A DNA stretch of 64,000 nt from Jaminaea rosea (lineage: Eukaryota > Basidiomycota > Exobasidiomycetes > Microstromatales), in NCBI RefSeq assembly GCF_003144245.1, contig NW_020289977.1, forward strand, positions 1,384,611 to 1,448,610, written 5' to 3'. The notes under the pieces are model-generated. The model was not told the origin of the DNA. It saw only the letters and a program-made list of their open reading frames with translations, and searched no databases. Below, piece after piece: positions 52,701 through 62,652 of this stretch. Position 1 is the first letter of the stretch; the number at the start of each line of letters is the position of its first letter. The translations under genes and the position numbers were made by a program.

Positions 52701-53456
52701 GCGCATGCGCCACAGTCTCACAGTGTTCGCGAGAGCATCAACTTGTCGTCGATACGAAGTGATAGATCAAGAAGAGGAAGCTGGGGGAGGCGCGGACTCC
52801 AGCTCAAACGGGGCAACGAAGGGCTGGCAGCACAGGCTTGTCTAGCCGAGCCAAAGCTCAACTTACGAGAGGACCAGCTGGCTGTGTGTCTCGTCCCGGC
52901 CTCGCCACATCATCTCTCATCTCTGTCCGCCTCGCTAGCGAGGTGTGCTCGCCTCTCAATAATGTCAGCTTTGTCAACTTCGCGAGACTTCCTTCCACGA
53001 ATGCTAGGGAGGCGTGGCGAGAGGAGAGAGATAGGTGGGCTGGTCATTTACGCTAATCCGGCGCGAGGTGCGTCGCCCTTGTCCACTCAGAAGCACCACG
53101 ATCGTAGGAGGAAGCACAGAGCAGAGCAGAGCGAAAAGGTCCATGAAATGCACCCACGCAGCGCAGGCGAAGCGCACGAAGCAGCTGGGTGGTGGCAACG
53201 CGCTGTCGTGCAAGTTCGTCTCGCATCTTTTCATCCTCCCGCGGCGGCATCGCGCTCAGGTGTCAAAGACAGATGCGCTGGATGCGCAAACACGACGAGC
53301 GATCTTCACAGCCGATTCGAACTTCGAGATGGTCATGATGCTTGTGTTGATTTGGACAGGACAGAGTTGCCAGCGACGACCTGCGCGCGCGTAGCCACCG
53401 CATCGTGTTGAATCCTGAGCCACCTCATCGTGTTCTGAGCGAGCGAGGAGGACGCG
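52701..53456. other. intergenic, no gene supported
   Basis: 756 bases between the small domain gene and the stop of the OTU-like gene. A 222-codon open frame on the + strand (52743-53411) has shifting Arg/Ser/Ala composition and no recognisable domain; I do not call it. Confidence 0.45.
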
Positions 53457-54134
53457 CTACTCGGGCCCTGCGCCCCTGCAACCGCATTTCTCCTCCTCGG
53501 GGTCTACCCTGAATGCCCACCAAAGGGGAAAAGCCTCGTGGAGCGTCTGATGAAATGGGTCATCGAGGAAACCCTGCTTCTTGGAGCCCCAGCAAACGAG
53601 GTTCAAGGGGGGAAGAGGTGCTCCTTTCTTGTGCTTGACGAGCTGCCAATGTCCGGGAATGTGCAGCAGCGCAATTGGCTCGCCTGCTTTGAGTGGACCT
53701 TTCACTGGAGCATAAGTCTGCATCATGCGAGAGTATTGACCATCGTAGACGCAGATGACGCGGCCGACGAGTTGAGCAAGGAAGCCAAGGTCAGCCGTGT
53801 CGAGCCAGAGGTCGGGATCGATGCAACCAGAGGCCGATTCGTTGAGTGCGCCTTGAATGCCTTCCCAGAAGACCCTTCGCTTGGCGTCGTCGATGATGCT
53901 CTGCGGGATTTTAGGCCAAAGGCGTGGAAGTTCCTCTTCAAGCCATTCAAAGTATCTCAGGCGAATCGTAGACGCATCCAGCCCCAGTGCCCTGCCCAGA
54001 GCGTGGTAACCGCAGTTACCGTCTGGATTGGGGTCCCAGAGACAGTCTTCGGAGTCGCACTCGATGCAGTCTCGGAGAATGGCACCCAGATCTGCGGGGT
54101 CGCCGCTGCCTGGCCAGAGATAGACGACGGGCAT
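53457..54134 (-). CDS. OTU-like cysteine protease (deubiquitinase-type fold)
   Basis: Predicted cysteine protease of 225 aa, single exon. The start is set at the ATG at 54132-54134 (MPVVYLWPGSG) because the open frame upstream of it only translates a 9-nt minisatellite. The motif PDGNCGYHALGRALG, with D38 and C41, matches the OTU nucleophile motif (D-G-N-C-x-[FY]-x-[AS]). The segment AGEPIALLHIPGHWQ, with H162, matches the C-terminal strand that presents the catalytic His. The whole protein is little more than the OTU domain, as in viral and transposon-borne OTU proteins, but no such element is seen here. A diverged paralogue lies divergently next to it. Ubiquitin or ubiquitin-like substrates are expected from the family; activity is unproven. 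Confidence 0.7.
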   Translation of the reverse strand: MPVVYLWPGSGDPADLGAILRDCIECDSEDCLWDPNPDGNCGYHALGRALGLDASTIRLRYFEWLEEELPRLWPKIPQSIIDDAKRRVFWEGIQGALNESASGCIDPDLWLDTADLGFLAQLVGRVICVYDGQYSRMMQTYAPVKGPLKAGEPIALLHIPGHWQLVKHKKGAPLPPLNLVCWGSKKQGFLDDPFHQTLHEAFPLWWAFRVDPEEEKCGCRGAGPE

Positions 54135-54212
54135 CGCGGTGTGTGTGTGCGCGTTGAGGTTGCCGAGTTGGTGGCCACTTGAGGCGGTGGACGAGGCGTA
54201 GAGAGAGAAATG

Positions 54213-54295
54213 GGGGTGGAGAGGGTGGAGAGGGTGGAGAGGGTGGAGAGGGTGGAGAGGGTGGAGAGGGTGGAGAGGGTGGAGAGGGTGGAGAG
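54213..54295 (+). repeat. GGGTGGAGA 9-nt minisatellite
   Basis: About nine nearly perfect copies in the 364-bp region between the two divergent OTU-like genes, 79 bases upstream of the start of the leftward one. Confidence 0.95.
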
Positions 54296-54498
54296 GATAC
54301 TGTAGGAGGTTTGCCTGATCGTAGCGAGCGCCCACTCGAGCGTAGGGCCGGGCCTGGAGAAACAGGTACAGGCGTCCACCCTTCTCTCGAGAAGCGTCCA
54401 GAGTTGCACGGGCCAGGCGGCGGGTACGCCTCTCGATTAGTAGTGATAAATTCTGTGCGAGCGGCACGGGCGAGGCAAAGCGACGCGGCGCGCCTGAG

Positions 54499-56246
54499 AT
54501 GCTCACATCCTTCTCTTCGCACCGACTCTTCGACACACTTATGGCGAACAGCTCTAAAAATCACGCGCCACTCGTGATCCCTGAGCGCTTTGCGAAACTG
54601 TTCACCAACGCCAGGCCCGCTCGCCGCACATCCCTCACGAACCAACGGCCCTCGCATCGAGCGCGTCGACCAGCGACCGCACCTGCCTCACTTCCTTCTC
54701 TGTTCTTCTTTGTCTCAAAGCCTTTCGGTGAGTATCTGTTGCTGGATGCGTTACGTCCACGCTAATGCTCCCGTACGCTGCTACCTGCAGTCACTTTCCC
54801 CGCTGGCACCTCCCTCTCAGCATCTCAATTTCCCAAGCTCATCAGCTCCAAGAATGTTCGTCCTCGCTCTAGATTCCACTGGGTTCACATCGCACCTTCT
54901 TCGGATCTGGATCTCATCTTCCTCTCCCATTGGGGGTCAAGATTCGTGAGGGTGAGGCAGGCAGACGGTCCTCACGGTCGCGTGTACTTTGAGGAGGTGG
55001 CAAGTGGACCGGAGCGCTACCTCTCGAGCGAGGTCAAGGTGGTCAACATCTGCGGATACCCCGCCGTGCGCCTCCTTCGCGTTGAGGTCGCCGGAGAGGA
55101 CATCAACCTCTTCGTCAAAGAGCTAGCACCCAGCTCTGGCGTCCCACCGCTGTGCCCGAGGTGCAAGAACGCGGGCGCGAGCCACGCTGCGCCTCGCGAG
55201 TCGCCTGCTCCCTCGGCGAGCCATGCTACGCCTCGCAAGTCGGTTCTTCCCCAATCTCCATCTGATCCCACCCCTGGCTCTCCGGTCTTTTCTCCTCCTC
55301 GCGGCTCGCCAGTGGTCTCTGAGGGCGGTAATCGTGAGGTTGACGATGGGGAGGAGGGCGACGATGGGGAGAAGGGCGACGTACTCATGAGGGAGGGCGA
55401 GGGCGCCGACCAGAGTGAGTCGAGCGTCGTATCTCGACGAGCGTCGTCTCTCGACGAGCGTCGTCTCTCGACGAGCGTCGTCTCTCGACTGCCTCACATC
55501 GTGCTGACTGCTGCGCCACCACAGCGCTCGAAATGCCCGCGGACATCTCTCTCCCCGACTTCATGAGCGCCTGCTTTGACCCTTCGACCATTCGCAAGCC
55601 GGCACAGGACCCCAACTGCGGCTACGCCTGCTTCGAGCGAGGGCCTCACCTCTCCATGGACATTCGCACCTTCTTCTTCAACCTCGTCGGCCAACCTGCG
55701 GCCTTCAACACTCCTCTCGCTGTCCTCATCTTCAAGACACTCTCTCTCGTTCAACGCTCCAACATCGCGCAGCGAATCTTCCCTGGCGGCGAGATGCCCA
55801 CTTCGAAGGATCCGATGCCTCCTCTTCGTGCCGACCACAAGCTGCGCAAGCAAGACCTTCCTCTGCTCGCCACAGCCCTCAGGAGCCCGGTCGCTGCCCT
55901 TGTTTCCCCGCACTACCAGCGTTCGAGGACCTACCCTCCAGTCGGTTTGGGTGAGGACGAGAAGATGGGCGAGCCCTTTGTCGTCCTCATCCACGACGAG
56001 GGTACCGAGGATGAGGTGTGGTGCCACTTCGATGCGCGACCTGACGCTCGCTTCCCCCCCTTCTCGTTGGGCTTCTGGGGTGATGAGCAGGAGCGACTGA
56101 TGGCGACTACGGAGCACGAGCAAGCCCATGCCAAATGCAGGGTGTGGGTCGTACGAGACGAGGGTGCTCGCTATGCGCGTTGTGGATGCAGGATCGAGGG
56201 CGCGGCTGGGGCATCATCATTGTCGTCATCCTCAACTTCGTCATGA
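54499..56246 (+). CDS. OTU-like paralogue with degenerate active site and N-terminal extension
   Basis: Protein of 524 aa from exons 54499-54727, 54791-55414 and 55525-56246 (introns 63 and 110 nt, phases agree). An alternative start is the ATG at 54541. The N-terminal 280 residues include VRVRQADGPHGRVYFEEV, a single C-x2-C (CPRC) and a disordered acidic stretch. The last 240 residues match the OTU-like neighbour: QDPNCGY with C316 in place of DGNCGY, then DLPLLA, Y-x-R-x-x-TYPPV, MGEPFVVLIH, and FPP-x-x-L-x-x-WG near the end. The catalytic His-Trp pair of the neighbour is replaced by Val-Trp, with a His two residues later, and the motif Gly is Pro. It may therefore be a binding-only pseudo-enzyme. 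The second intron contains a 17-nt repeat. Confidence 0.66.
55421..55488 (+). repeat. 17-nt tandem repeat inside an intron
   Basis: Four copies of CGAGCGTCGTCTCTCGA, the first with one change, within intron 2 of the OTU-like paralogue. Confidence 0.92.
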
Positions 56247-56335
56247 GTCATCGAGGCATGCGAGCCCAAGACGATCACGCGAGACCACGCGAGACCACGC
56301 GAGACCACCCAAAATCTATTCACACGAGCCTGCCT

Positions 56336-57790
56336 CTACATCCTCTTCTTCTTGTTCTTCCTCTTCTCCTCCTTCTCCCTCTCCTCCCTCTCCCTCCTCG
56401 CCGCCGCTGCCTTCATCGACCGCGCCACAATCGCCTTTTGACTTGCGCCATTGCCCTTGACACTCGCCGCAGGACGAGAAGCCTCCCCGCCAGAAGAGGA
56501 ACCGCCCGTTGCCACCCAACCCTTTGTCGTCGGCATACCCAGTTGCCCCACCAGCCCCTGCTCTTTCTCCTCTGCCTCCTCGCAGAGCTTGAGCTGCTGC
56601 TGTCGATGCCTGACTACCTGTTGAAGATAGTCCAGCGACTCCCCAACAGCGTGCTTAAAGCCACGGTCTGGCCGCGCCGGGTTGAGGAGGGAGGGGGAGG
56701 GGGGGCGAGGGCCGAAGACCGCTGTCGGAGTCGACTCCGCTGCGCGAGAGGCGTCCAGGATGTCCTGGTCCCTCTTCTTGGCGCGCATGTGCGGGAAGTC
56801 GCGGGCGAAACCAGTGTCGATGGGGACGAAGTCCACCGCCTGGAAGTAGGTGCCTGCCCGGTTCCTCTGCCTTTCGTGGTTGCGACCGTAGTCGTTGTAG
56901 GCATCGGACATCCCTTGGCGCCCTGCGAGGAGTGCAATTTTAGCTGGCGCTCACCTGGCGCTCACCTTCGCTAGCCTCGCTGCTGTACTCACAATTGTCC
57001 CCCGCTCCACAAGGGTGCTTCCTCCCCTTGCACCCCTCGCACACGGTGCCCTTGCCCTTGGCTTTGATGCAGAGCGTGCCCTTGCGGACGCAGGGAAGGC
57101 ACCTCCGCACGTAGGCCGGCCCATCCTCGGACGGCCAGGTCATTTTCGCCAGCTCCGGATCGTCGTAGGAGGAATCCGTAGCGTTGAAAGCCGCCCGAGT
57201 GTAGTCGACGCGGCAGGCGAGAGGGACCTTGGCGAACTTGCCGACGAAAAGTGAGTCGTCGACAGGGGCTGGTGTAGGCTCCTCGATCGGGCCGTGCTCC
57301 TCGGGAGCAGCCTTGACGAGGGCGTCGATCCACCTGTACCCGGCGTTGTCCTTGGTAGCGGGCGTGGTGGGCGTAGTGGCTGGAGTGGCGGGCGTAGCGG
57401 GCTTGGTCTTGGGTGCGGCGGGCGTAGCGTTGGGCGTGGCGGGCTTGGCGGCGGGCGTGGTGCTGGGCGTTGCTGAGGGTGTGGTCTTTGGCTTGGCTTT
57501 GGCGGCGGCGGGAGAGGACTTGCTGTTGGACTCGGCGGACGGCCCGTCGATGTCGATCGTCTCCTTTTGCGCTGGCTTTGGCGGCTTCGAACCAGCGGCC
57601 ACCCATGCCTCTGTGACGAGCGGCGCAAGAGTGAGACTGTTAGCAGCATATATGCTAGTCTGTCGATGCATAGCAGCTCACCCTTCTCTCGCACCGCGGC
57701 CCAGAACCTCTCCCTGTAGTTCTCCGGCGGGTTTGAGGCTAACGAAGAAGAGCGAGTGAGCAGGGCAAGTCCACGGGTCTGGTAAGTCAT
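56336..57790 (-). CDS. atypical Zn2Cys6-like protein with Ala/Thr/Pro-rich linker
   Basis: Unrecognised, probably nuclear, 437 aa. Exons are 57682-57790 (ATG at 57788-57790), 56993-57610 and 56336-56922. Introns are 71 and 70 nt; for the second an alternative donor at 56965 would give a 43-nt intron. A helical start (NPPENYRERFWAAVREKG) precedes a linker of Pro-Ala-Thr repeats and then C207-x2-C210-x6-C217-x9-C227-x2-C230-x6-C237. The spacing equals that of the 47704 gene (x6, x9, x6), and here the spacers are basic (VRKGTL, KGRKHP), closer to a true DNA-binding cluster. The C-terminal exon carries YNDYGRNHERQRN and ends in a basic Lys/Arg/Glu helix. It is convergent with the OTU-like paralogue. 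Confidence 0.68.
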
Positions 57791-59072
57791 GCTGTGTGTG
57801 CCACTATGATCGTGCTCTTTCAATCACCGGTGCGTGGATCAAAGATATATGGGCAGGGCTGGTACGCTGCGGCCGTCGCCTTCTGCGGCCTTTTAAAAGG
57901 CTCGTTGGGCGCTGGCAGCGTCGAGCGTGTGTCGCTCGACGACGACGAGCCAAACGACAGCGACCACGTAATTCCTGCACGCGTGCGAAGCGAAGCAAAG
58001 GCAGAGACTCCGTGATGGTCAGGTAAGGCGCACGCTCATTGCGATTCGACTGGAAACAGACTGCTCATTGTCCTGAGCGTTGCGCAGCCAAGAAGGAGGT
58101 CAGCGCTGCTGCTGCGCATCGTCGCTCTCTTCCTCTTTTGCTCACGGGAAAATGCGTTATATGCCGTCTTGATTGGTCGAGGCTCTCTGTTCAGTCACGG
58201 CGATGCGAGCAGCGTGGAACAGACGAGATTGTTATTCGTGGTAGCGACACAAGAGGCGACAACAGGGCTGGTGGTTCGAGCGAAGAGGCGTGGTGAGGAG
58301 GAAGAGAAGGTAAGGAGCGAGCTCAGTCCGCCGCCCTTGCTAGTCTAGAGTAGTCCGCCCTGCAAGTCGCCCCGAGTTGCCACGGCTCTGTTCCGTCATT
58401 ATGTTGTTGAGCGTATGGTTCCGTTCCGAGTCCTGAGGGTAACGACTCGTCTCCGCCTGTGTGTCACATTGTAGTCTCCTTTTCCTTCACTACAATCAGG
58501 AAACACTTGACATCCTGCATATGCCCTCGAGCGCTCGGCCGGAAATTGAATTGGACATCATCATCATCACTACAATCATCATCATCTTTCCAGCCTCATA
58601 GCTTCATCGCCTTCACGCTCAACATATGTCGTCACGCGAGCATACGGCAGCACGCCCAATCTCTTCGCTCAGCGTGCGATAGGGCAGCTTCGTCGCTCAC
58701 TCGAACGCAGAGACGCTGGGAAAATGTCCGTCCGACGCTGAGCACGATCGCTCGGCCGCCTTGCCAAATACCGGGCCGTCGCGATGCTGATCAACGGGCC
58801 GTCCACTCATTTGGCGCCGCCCTTGCATTGAACGAGCTTCCAGCGTCGACCGCTGCGAAGAAGAGGATCGACGACGAGAGCGCATCTTGTCTCTTCTCTT
58901 TGCAATCCCAAACCCCGTCCCCACCACCACCACCAAACCTTCTTGCAAACCGCAAGCGCGCACACACACACACACACAGACCCTCGAAAGTGCTAACCAC
59001 TGACCCTTGCCTTCTGCCCCCAAAGCAGACTAGAATCAACCACCTCGAAAAACGCCTAGACAAGATAACAAG
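57791..59072. other. intergenic, no gene supported
   Basis: 1.28 kb between the zinc-cluster gene (leftward) and the large gene at 59073 (rightward), holding both promoters. A 205-codon open frame at 58459-59076 is Ser/Arg/Thr-rich, without domains, and overlaps the downstream start. (ATC)n and CA dinucleotide runs occur near 58556-58585 and 58962-58977. Confidence 0.5.
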
Positions 59073-62000
59073 ATGATTGTAACACGACTGGCCCGCAAGA
59101 TCGCCCACGCTGTATGCTACCTCTTCGTTCCCTTTGCTCTGCCTCCTCTCGCCGACACCAGTATCACGGACTCCTTCTATGCCGAAGTTCTCATCGTCGC
59201 GGACTCTCACGCAGCCGGCGAGGCTGAGGCCTTTGCATCCGACAGCCCCCCTCCTGCTGGCCAGCCTAGTGACGTGGCAATTACTGTGGCTTACGGAGGG
59301 ATCCTATACGGTGTCCCAATCCCCGTGATGAGCGCTGGAGCCCCCCTCTCGCGCTTCACCATGCGAATCGCTCGTCGTCGGGAGCAAGGGCAGGCCATGC
59401 CGCAGCTCGCAGGGGTCGACACTACCATGGCGTCTGTTGAAGCACCTCACCAGCCCGACCAGCAGCTCGCTGTCCAGCCCGCCGTCCAGCCCGCCGTCCA
59501 GCCCAGCCACCAGCCCGCCGTCCAGCCCAGCCACCAGCCCGCCCACCTGCCCGCCCACCTGCCCGCTGACCTGCCCGCCGACCTGCCCACCTATCAACCA
59601 GCGCAGCCAGCCTTCGATTACGAGGCGCTGCAGGTTTCTGCCCTTGCCGCACAGAAGGCTGCAATCGACGCAGAGCTGGCATACTGGGAGAGTGCAGAGA
59701 TCACCGCCGCCGAAATCGCCGCCACTGCCATGGACGTTGAGCGACTGGACAGCGAGGACGAGGATTCGCAATCCCTCCTTGGGCTGGAGGATCTGGTGGC
59801 GGACAATCTGCCGTCGCTGACGCCGCCGACTGGCACTATGGGCCCCCCTGCCGCTCCACTCCGCAAATCAATCTTCACGACCCCGTGGCAGGAGTGGTGG
59901 CCTTCCGTGCCCGACGTCACGGGCGAGTTGCTTGCTCTGCGTTTGGCGCATGCCAACACAGAAGTGGCAGCGCTGCGCGACGCCATGGTCGCTGCCCGCT
60001 CGCTCTCGGCCCTCGAAGACGCCACGTCGGAGTACAACTCGGCGTGCCTCGTCCCAAAGCCTGGGCAGGAGTCGTTGGACGAGCGCTACGCGCGCCTTGG
60101 CTCTCTCGGCGGCCAAATGCTTCTCCGGGACCTGCAGGCGGCGGTCCACCTCGTCAAGACGCGCGTAAGCACAAAGGCTTCCGTGAATGCTCCAGGCTTG
60201 GTGGACCTGGACACCTTCAGTCGCGCCCTCTCAAATCTTCAGCACGCTCTTCTCTTCCTCCTCTGCTGCTCATCTCTCGCCCCCTTCTACATACGCTCAG
60301 CGCAAGACGCCAAAGATCTGATGGACAGGTTCCCAGATCTCGATGCCCGCAAATGCAACTCACCGGGCACCTATCTGCGGGTCGTCTTGTACGAGCCTGC
60401 CTTTCAGGGAGGAGCGCGCCGACTCGTCTTCTACGTCGGCATTGCGCATGGGCAGACGGTAGCCAAGAGGAGTGGCCAACACAGCAAGGAGTTTGAGGAC
60501 CTGCTGTGGTATGCGGAGGAGGGTGATGAGGGAGGCTTCGCTCGGCAGGCCGAGAAGCAGCCTAACCTCTATAAGGCCAAGGTGGTAGACCAGTGGGCCT
60601 TTACGCTGTCGCGCGGGCCAGACGGCTTAACAGAGGAGGAGCTGTGCAGCTGGTTTGCGCAGCAGGCAGCAGCGCTTCAGCCGCCCATCGACAAGGGCCG
60701 CAACTTGCTGGACTTTGGTGCTCGCCGGTGCCGCACGAAGGAGAACAGGCAGAGATTCGCCAACCGCATGGTGCTCGCCTACCACGAGCACATTGCAGCT
60801 GCCTTCTTTCGCTGCGTGGCCGGCCTTCCGGATGAGGAGGGGTACCCTCGCGCCAACCTCTTCAAGGGCGCCTGGTTTGACGGCCGACAGTACTATGGCG
60901 GCAACTCGGCACCTCCCGTCGTCGGCTTCGGCAACCTCGAGGGGAGCCTCGCGTGGCAGCTGCAACAGCAAGCCACAACAACCATCAGCGAGTCAGCAGC
61001 TGCGGATCGCTACCGGGCCGTGATGGAGCAGCTCGACAAGGTCTCCATTGGCACGTCGCTGCTCAGCAACCCCACGACGCGCCAGCGCCTTCACCCTCGC
61101 TACTGGCGTCTGACGACCCTTGCCGATCCGCGGGCAAAGAATCCCGGCACGCGCTCGCGCCCTGGTCAGGCGTTGCCGCGCTCCCCGTACGTGGAGCTGA
61201 CGCAGACGCAGACGCAGGCGGGGGAGCAGGCAGAGACGCAGGGGCAGGCGGGGGAGCAGGGGGAGACGCAGGGGCAGGCGGGGGAGGAGACGCAGGGGCA
61301 AGCGGGGGAGGAGACGCAGGGGCAGGCGGCGTGGAATGACGACGGGTACCTCGACGATGACCAGGCGTTCGATGAAGATGCACACTACGACTCCATCTTC
61401 GCGGACTCGGACAAGCTCACCTTCCCTGGACTCGTCGACAAGATGTACTTTGTCGATATCCTTCCCCCCGTCTCTGGCTCGCAGGAACATGGCCTCTACG
61501 GCAGCGTCGGCGAGTCACACCGCGTCATTCCCGACGAGAGGGCCGTCTATACACTGCCTTCTGCGACCAAGGAAACGATGGACAAATTCTGGGAGAAGGT
61601 CAACAAGGGCGCTTTCCGTGGGCTCGTCTCGGGCAACAGCCTCATCATCAAGTGGAACGAGGAGTGGCCTAATCTCGAGGCGAAGCTCGATTTTGACATC
61701 GAAGACGGCCCAGTGCGCCTTCAATTTCGCTCCTTGGAAGGTGGTGGCAAGCGCTTCGCGCCTCAACCAAAGGCGGCACGCGCCGAGATGTCATACCTCC
61801 TGCGTCACTACGACCTCGTCTTGGTCCGAGGCAGAGGGGACGACTTCCAGCTCTGGCCTATCGAATTGGAGGGCAAAGTTGTCGACTTTGATTGGGATCA
61901 AGGCATGGTCCTTCCTGGCGAGACGGTGGCGTACCAGCGAAAGGAGCCCATCGTCTACGCTCCCTTTTGCCACCCGGACGTAGAAGACTTGAGGGGAGTT

Positions 62001-62504
62001 GGCGTCTGCCTGCGCGATGGAGGCTCGCGTTTCCCCATCGATGCAACGACTTTGAAGCTCGAGCTGCCGGGCAGGCCCGAGTACCACGCTGCATGGGGCA
62101 CCTTTGACGACGTCGACCAAGAGACGAAGCATGCTGTGGTACGCCTCCCTCTGATGTCCGACGGTACGGCGCCGGATATCATCTTCAAGGTCGACCTCGC
62201 TTGCGCCGTGCTCTTCTCAGCGACCCGCAAGCACATCACTGAGGAGGATCGTATGGGGATCATTGCGGTGGAAGACTCGGAGTGGGTCAAGGTGGCCGAA
62301 GAGGGTGGTGTCATCGATGGGTGGGTTCGACGCCTCTTGATCAACTTGGCCAGGATCTCGCGCGGCTGCCTGAAAGAGGACCTTCTGAGTCCCGACTCCG
62401 CGTCCCCCGCGTCCGGGCCCGCCTCTACCTCTGCGTCTCGCACCAAGCGCTCCCTTTCCCCCTCGTCACCTTCGCCCTCGGACAAGCGTCCTCGACGAGA
62501 CTAG
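59073..62504 (+). CDS. large multidomain protein: shared N-terminal domain, repeats and GIY-YIG-like motif
   Basis: Intronless 1143-aa protein of unknown function, ATG at 59073. Residues 1-105 match the 109-aa protein at 52371. Residues about 129-185 are a Pro repeat (AVQPAVQPSHQPA, then HLPADLP units). A helical region follows, then GTY at 432-434, YVG at 454-456, Arg466 and His470 (K-R-S-G-Q-H), an order and spacing like the GIY-YIG nuclease core; a following Glu-rich stretch could supply the metal-binding Glu. Residues about 700-750 are GQAGEETQ repeats. The C-terminal 350 residues look globular (LVDKMYFVDILPPVSG, VVDFDWDQGMVLPGE) and end in a basic Ser/Pro tail, KRPRRD, resembling a nuclear signal. 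I recognise no whole-protein family. The lack of introns in a 3.4-kb gene is notable here. Confidence 0.72.
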   Translation: MIVTRLARKIAHAVCYLFVPFALPPLADTSITDSFYAEVLIVADSHAAGEAEAFASDSPPPAGQPSDVAITVAYGGILYGVPIPVMSAGAPLSRFTMRIARRREQGQAMPQLAGVDTTMASVEAPHQPDQQLAVQPAVQPAVQPSHQPAVQPSHQPAHLPAHLPADLPADLPTYQPAQPAFDYEALQVSALAAQKAAIDAELAYWESAEITAAEIAATAMDVERLDSEDEDSQSLLGLEDLVADNLPSLTPPTGTMGPPAAPLRKSIFTTPWQEWWPSVPDVTGELLALRLAHANTEVAALRDAMVAARSLSALEDATSEYNSACLVPKPGQESLDERYARLGSLGGQMLLRDLQAAVHLVKTRVSTKASVNAPGLVDLDTFSRALSNLQHALLFLLCCSSLAPFYIRSAQDAKDLMDRFPDLDARKCNSPGTYLRVVLYEPAFQGGARRLVFYVGIAHGQTVAKRSGQHSKEFEDLLWYAEEGDEGGFARQAEKQPNLYKAKVVDQWAFTLSRGPDGLTEEELCSWFAQQAAALQPPIDKGRNLLDFGARRCRTKENRQRFANRMVLAYHEHIAAAFFRCVAGLPDEEGYPRANLFKGAWFDGRQYYGGNSAPPVVGFGNLEGSLAWQLQQQATTTISESAAADRYRAVMEQLDKVSIGTSLLSNPTTRQRLHPRYWRLTTLADPRAKNPGTRSRPGQALPRSPYVELTQTQTQAGEQAETQGQAGEQGETQGQAGEETQGQAGEETQGQAAWNDDGYLDDDQAFDEDAHYDSIFADSDKLTFPGLVDKMYFVDILPPVSGSQEHGLYGSVGESHRVIPDERAVYTLPSATKETMDKFWEKVNKGAFRGLVSGNSLIIKWNEEWPNLEAKLDFDIEDGPVRLQFRSLEGGGKRFAPQPKAARAEMSYLLRHYDLVLVRGRGDDFQLWPIELEGKVVDFDWDQGMVLPGETVAYQRKEPIVYAPFCHPDVEDLRGVGVCLRDGGSRFPIDATTLKLELPGRPEYHAAWGTFDDVDQETKHAVVRLPLMSDGTAPDIIFKVDLACAVLFSATRKHITEEDRMGIIAVEDSEWVKVAEEGGVIDGWVRRLLINLARISRGCLKEDLLSPDSASPASGPASTSASRTKRSLSPSSPSPSDKRPRRD

Positions 62505-62652
62505 CACGTGAGCTCCGCGCCCGCTCCACGCGCGCTCCACGCCCGGCCCACGCCAGCCCCACGTCCGCCCCAAGCCCGCCGCACGCTCGCCTTGTCCGCT
62601 CTGCGCGCTCGCCTTGTCCACTCTGCAAGCTCTTCAACTTCTTCTCTGTCGA

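Noticed and set aside
52743-53411. 222-codon open frame on the + strand
   Set aside because: Composition drifts, no motif, no related sequence in the window, and competing frames of similar length exist on the same stretch.
54135-54536. Upstream extension of the OTU-like protein through the Leu-His-Pro repeats
   Set aside because: That part is only a translation of the 9-nt minisatellite and lacks conserved sequence; the internal ATG at 54134 gives a compact OTU domain.
58459-59076. 205-codon open frame upstream of the large gene
   Set aside because: Ser/Arg/Thr-rich, no domain or signal, overlaps the ATG of the convincing gene at 59073; chance frame in GC-rich promoter DNA.
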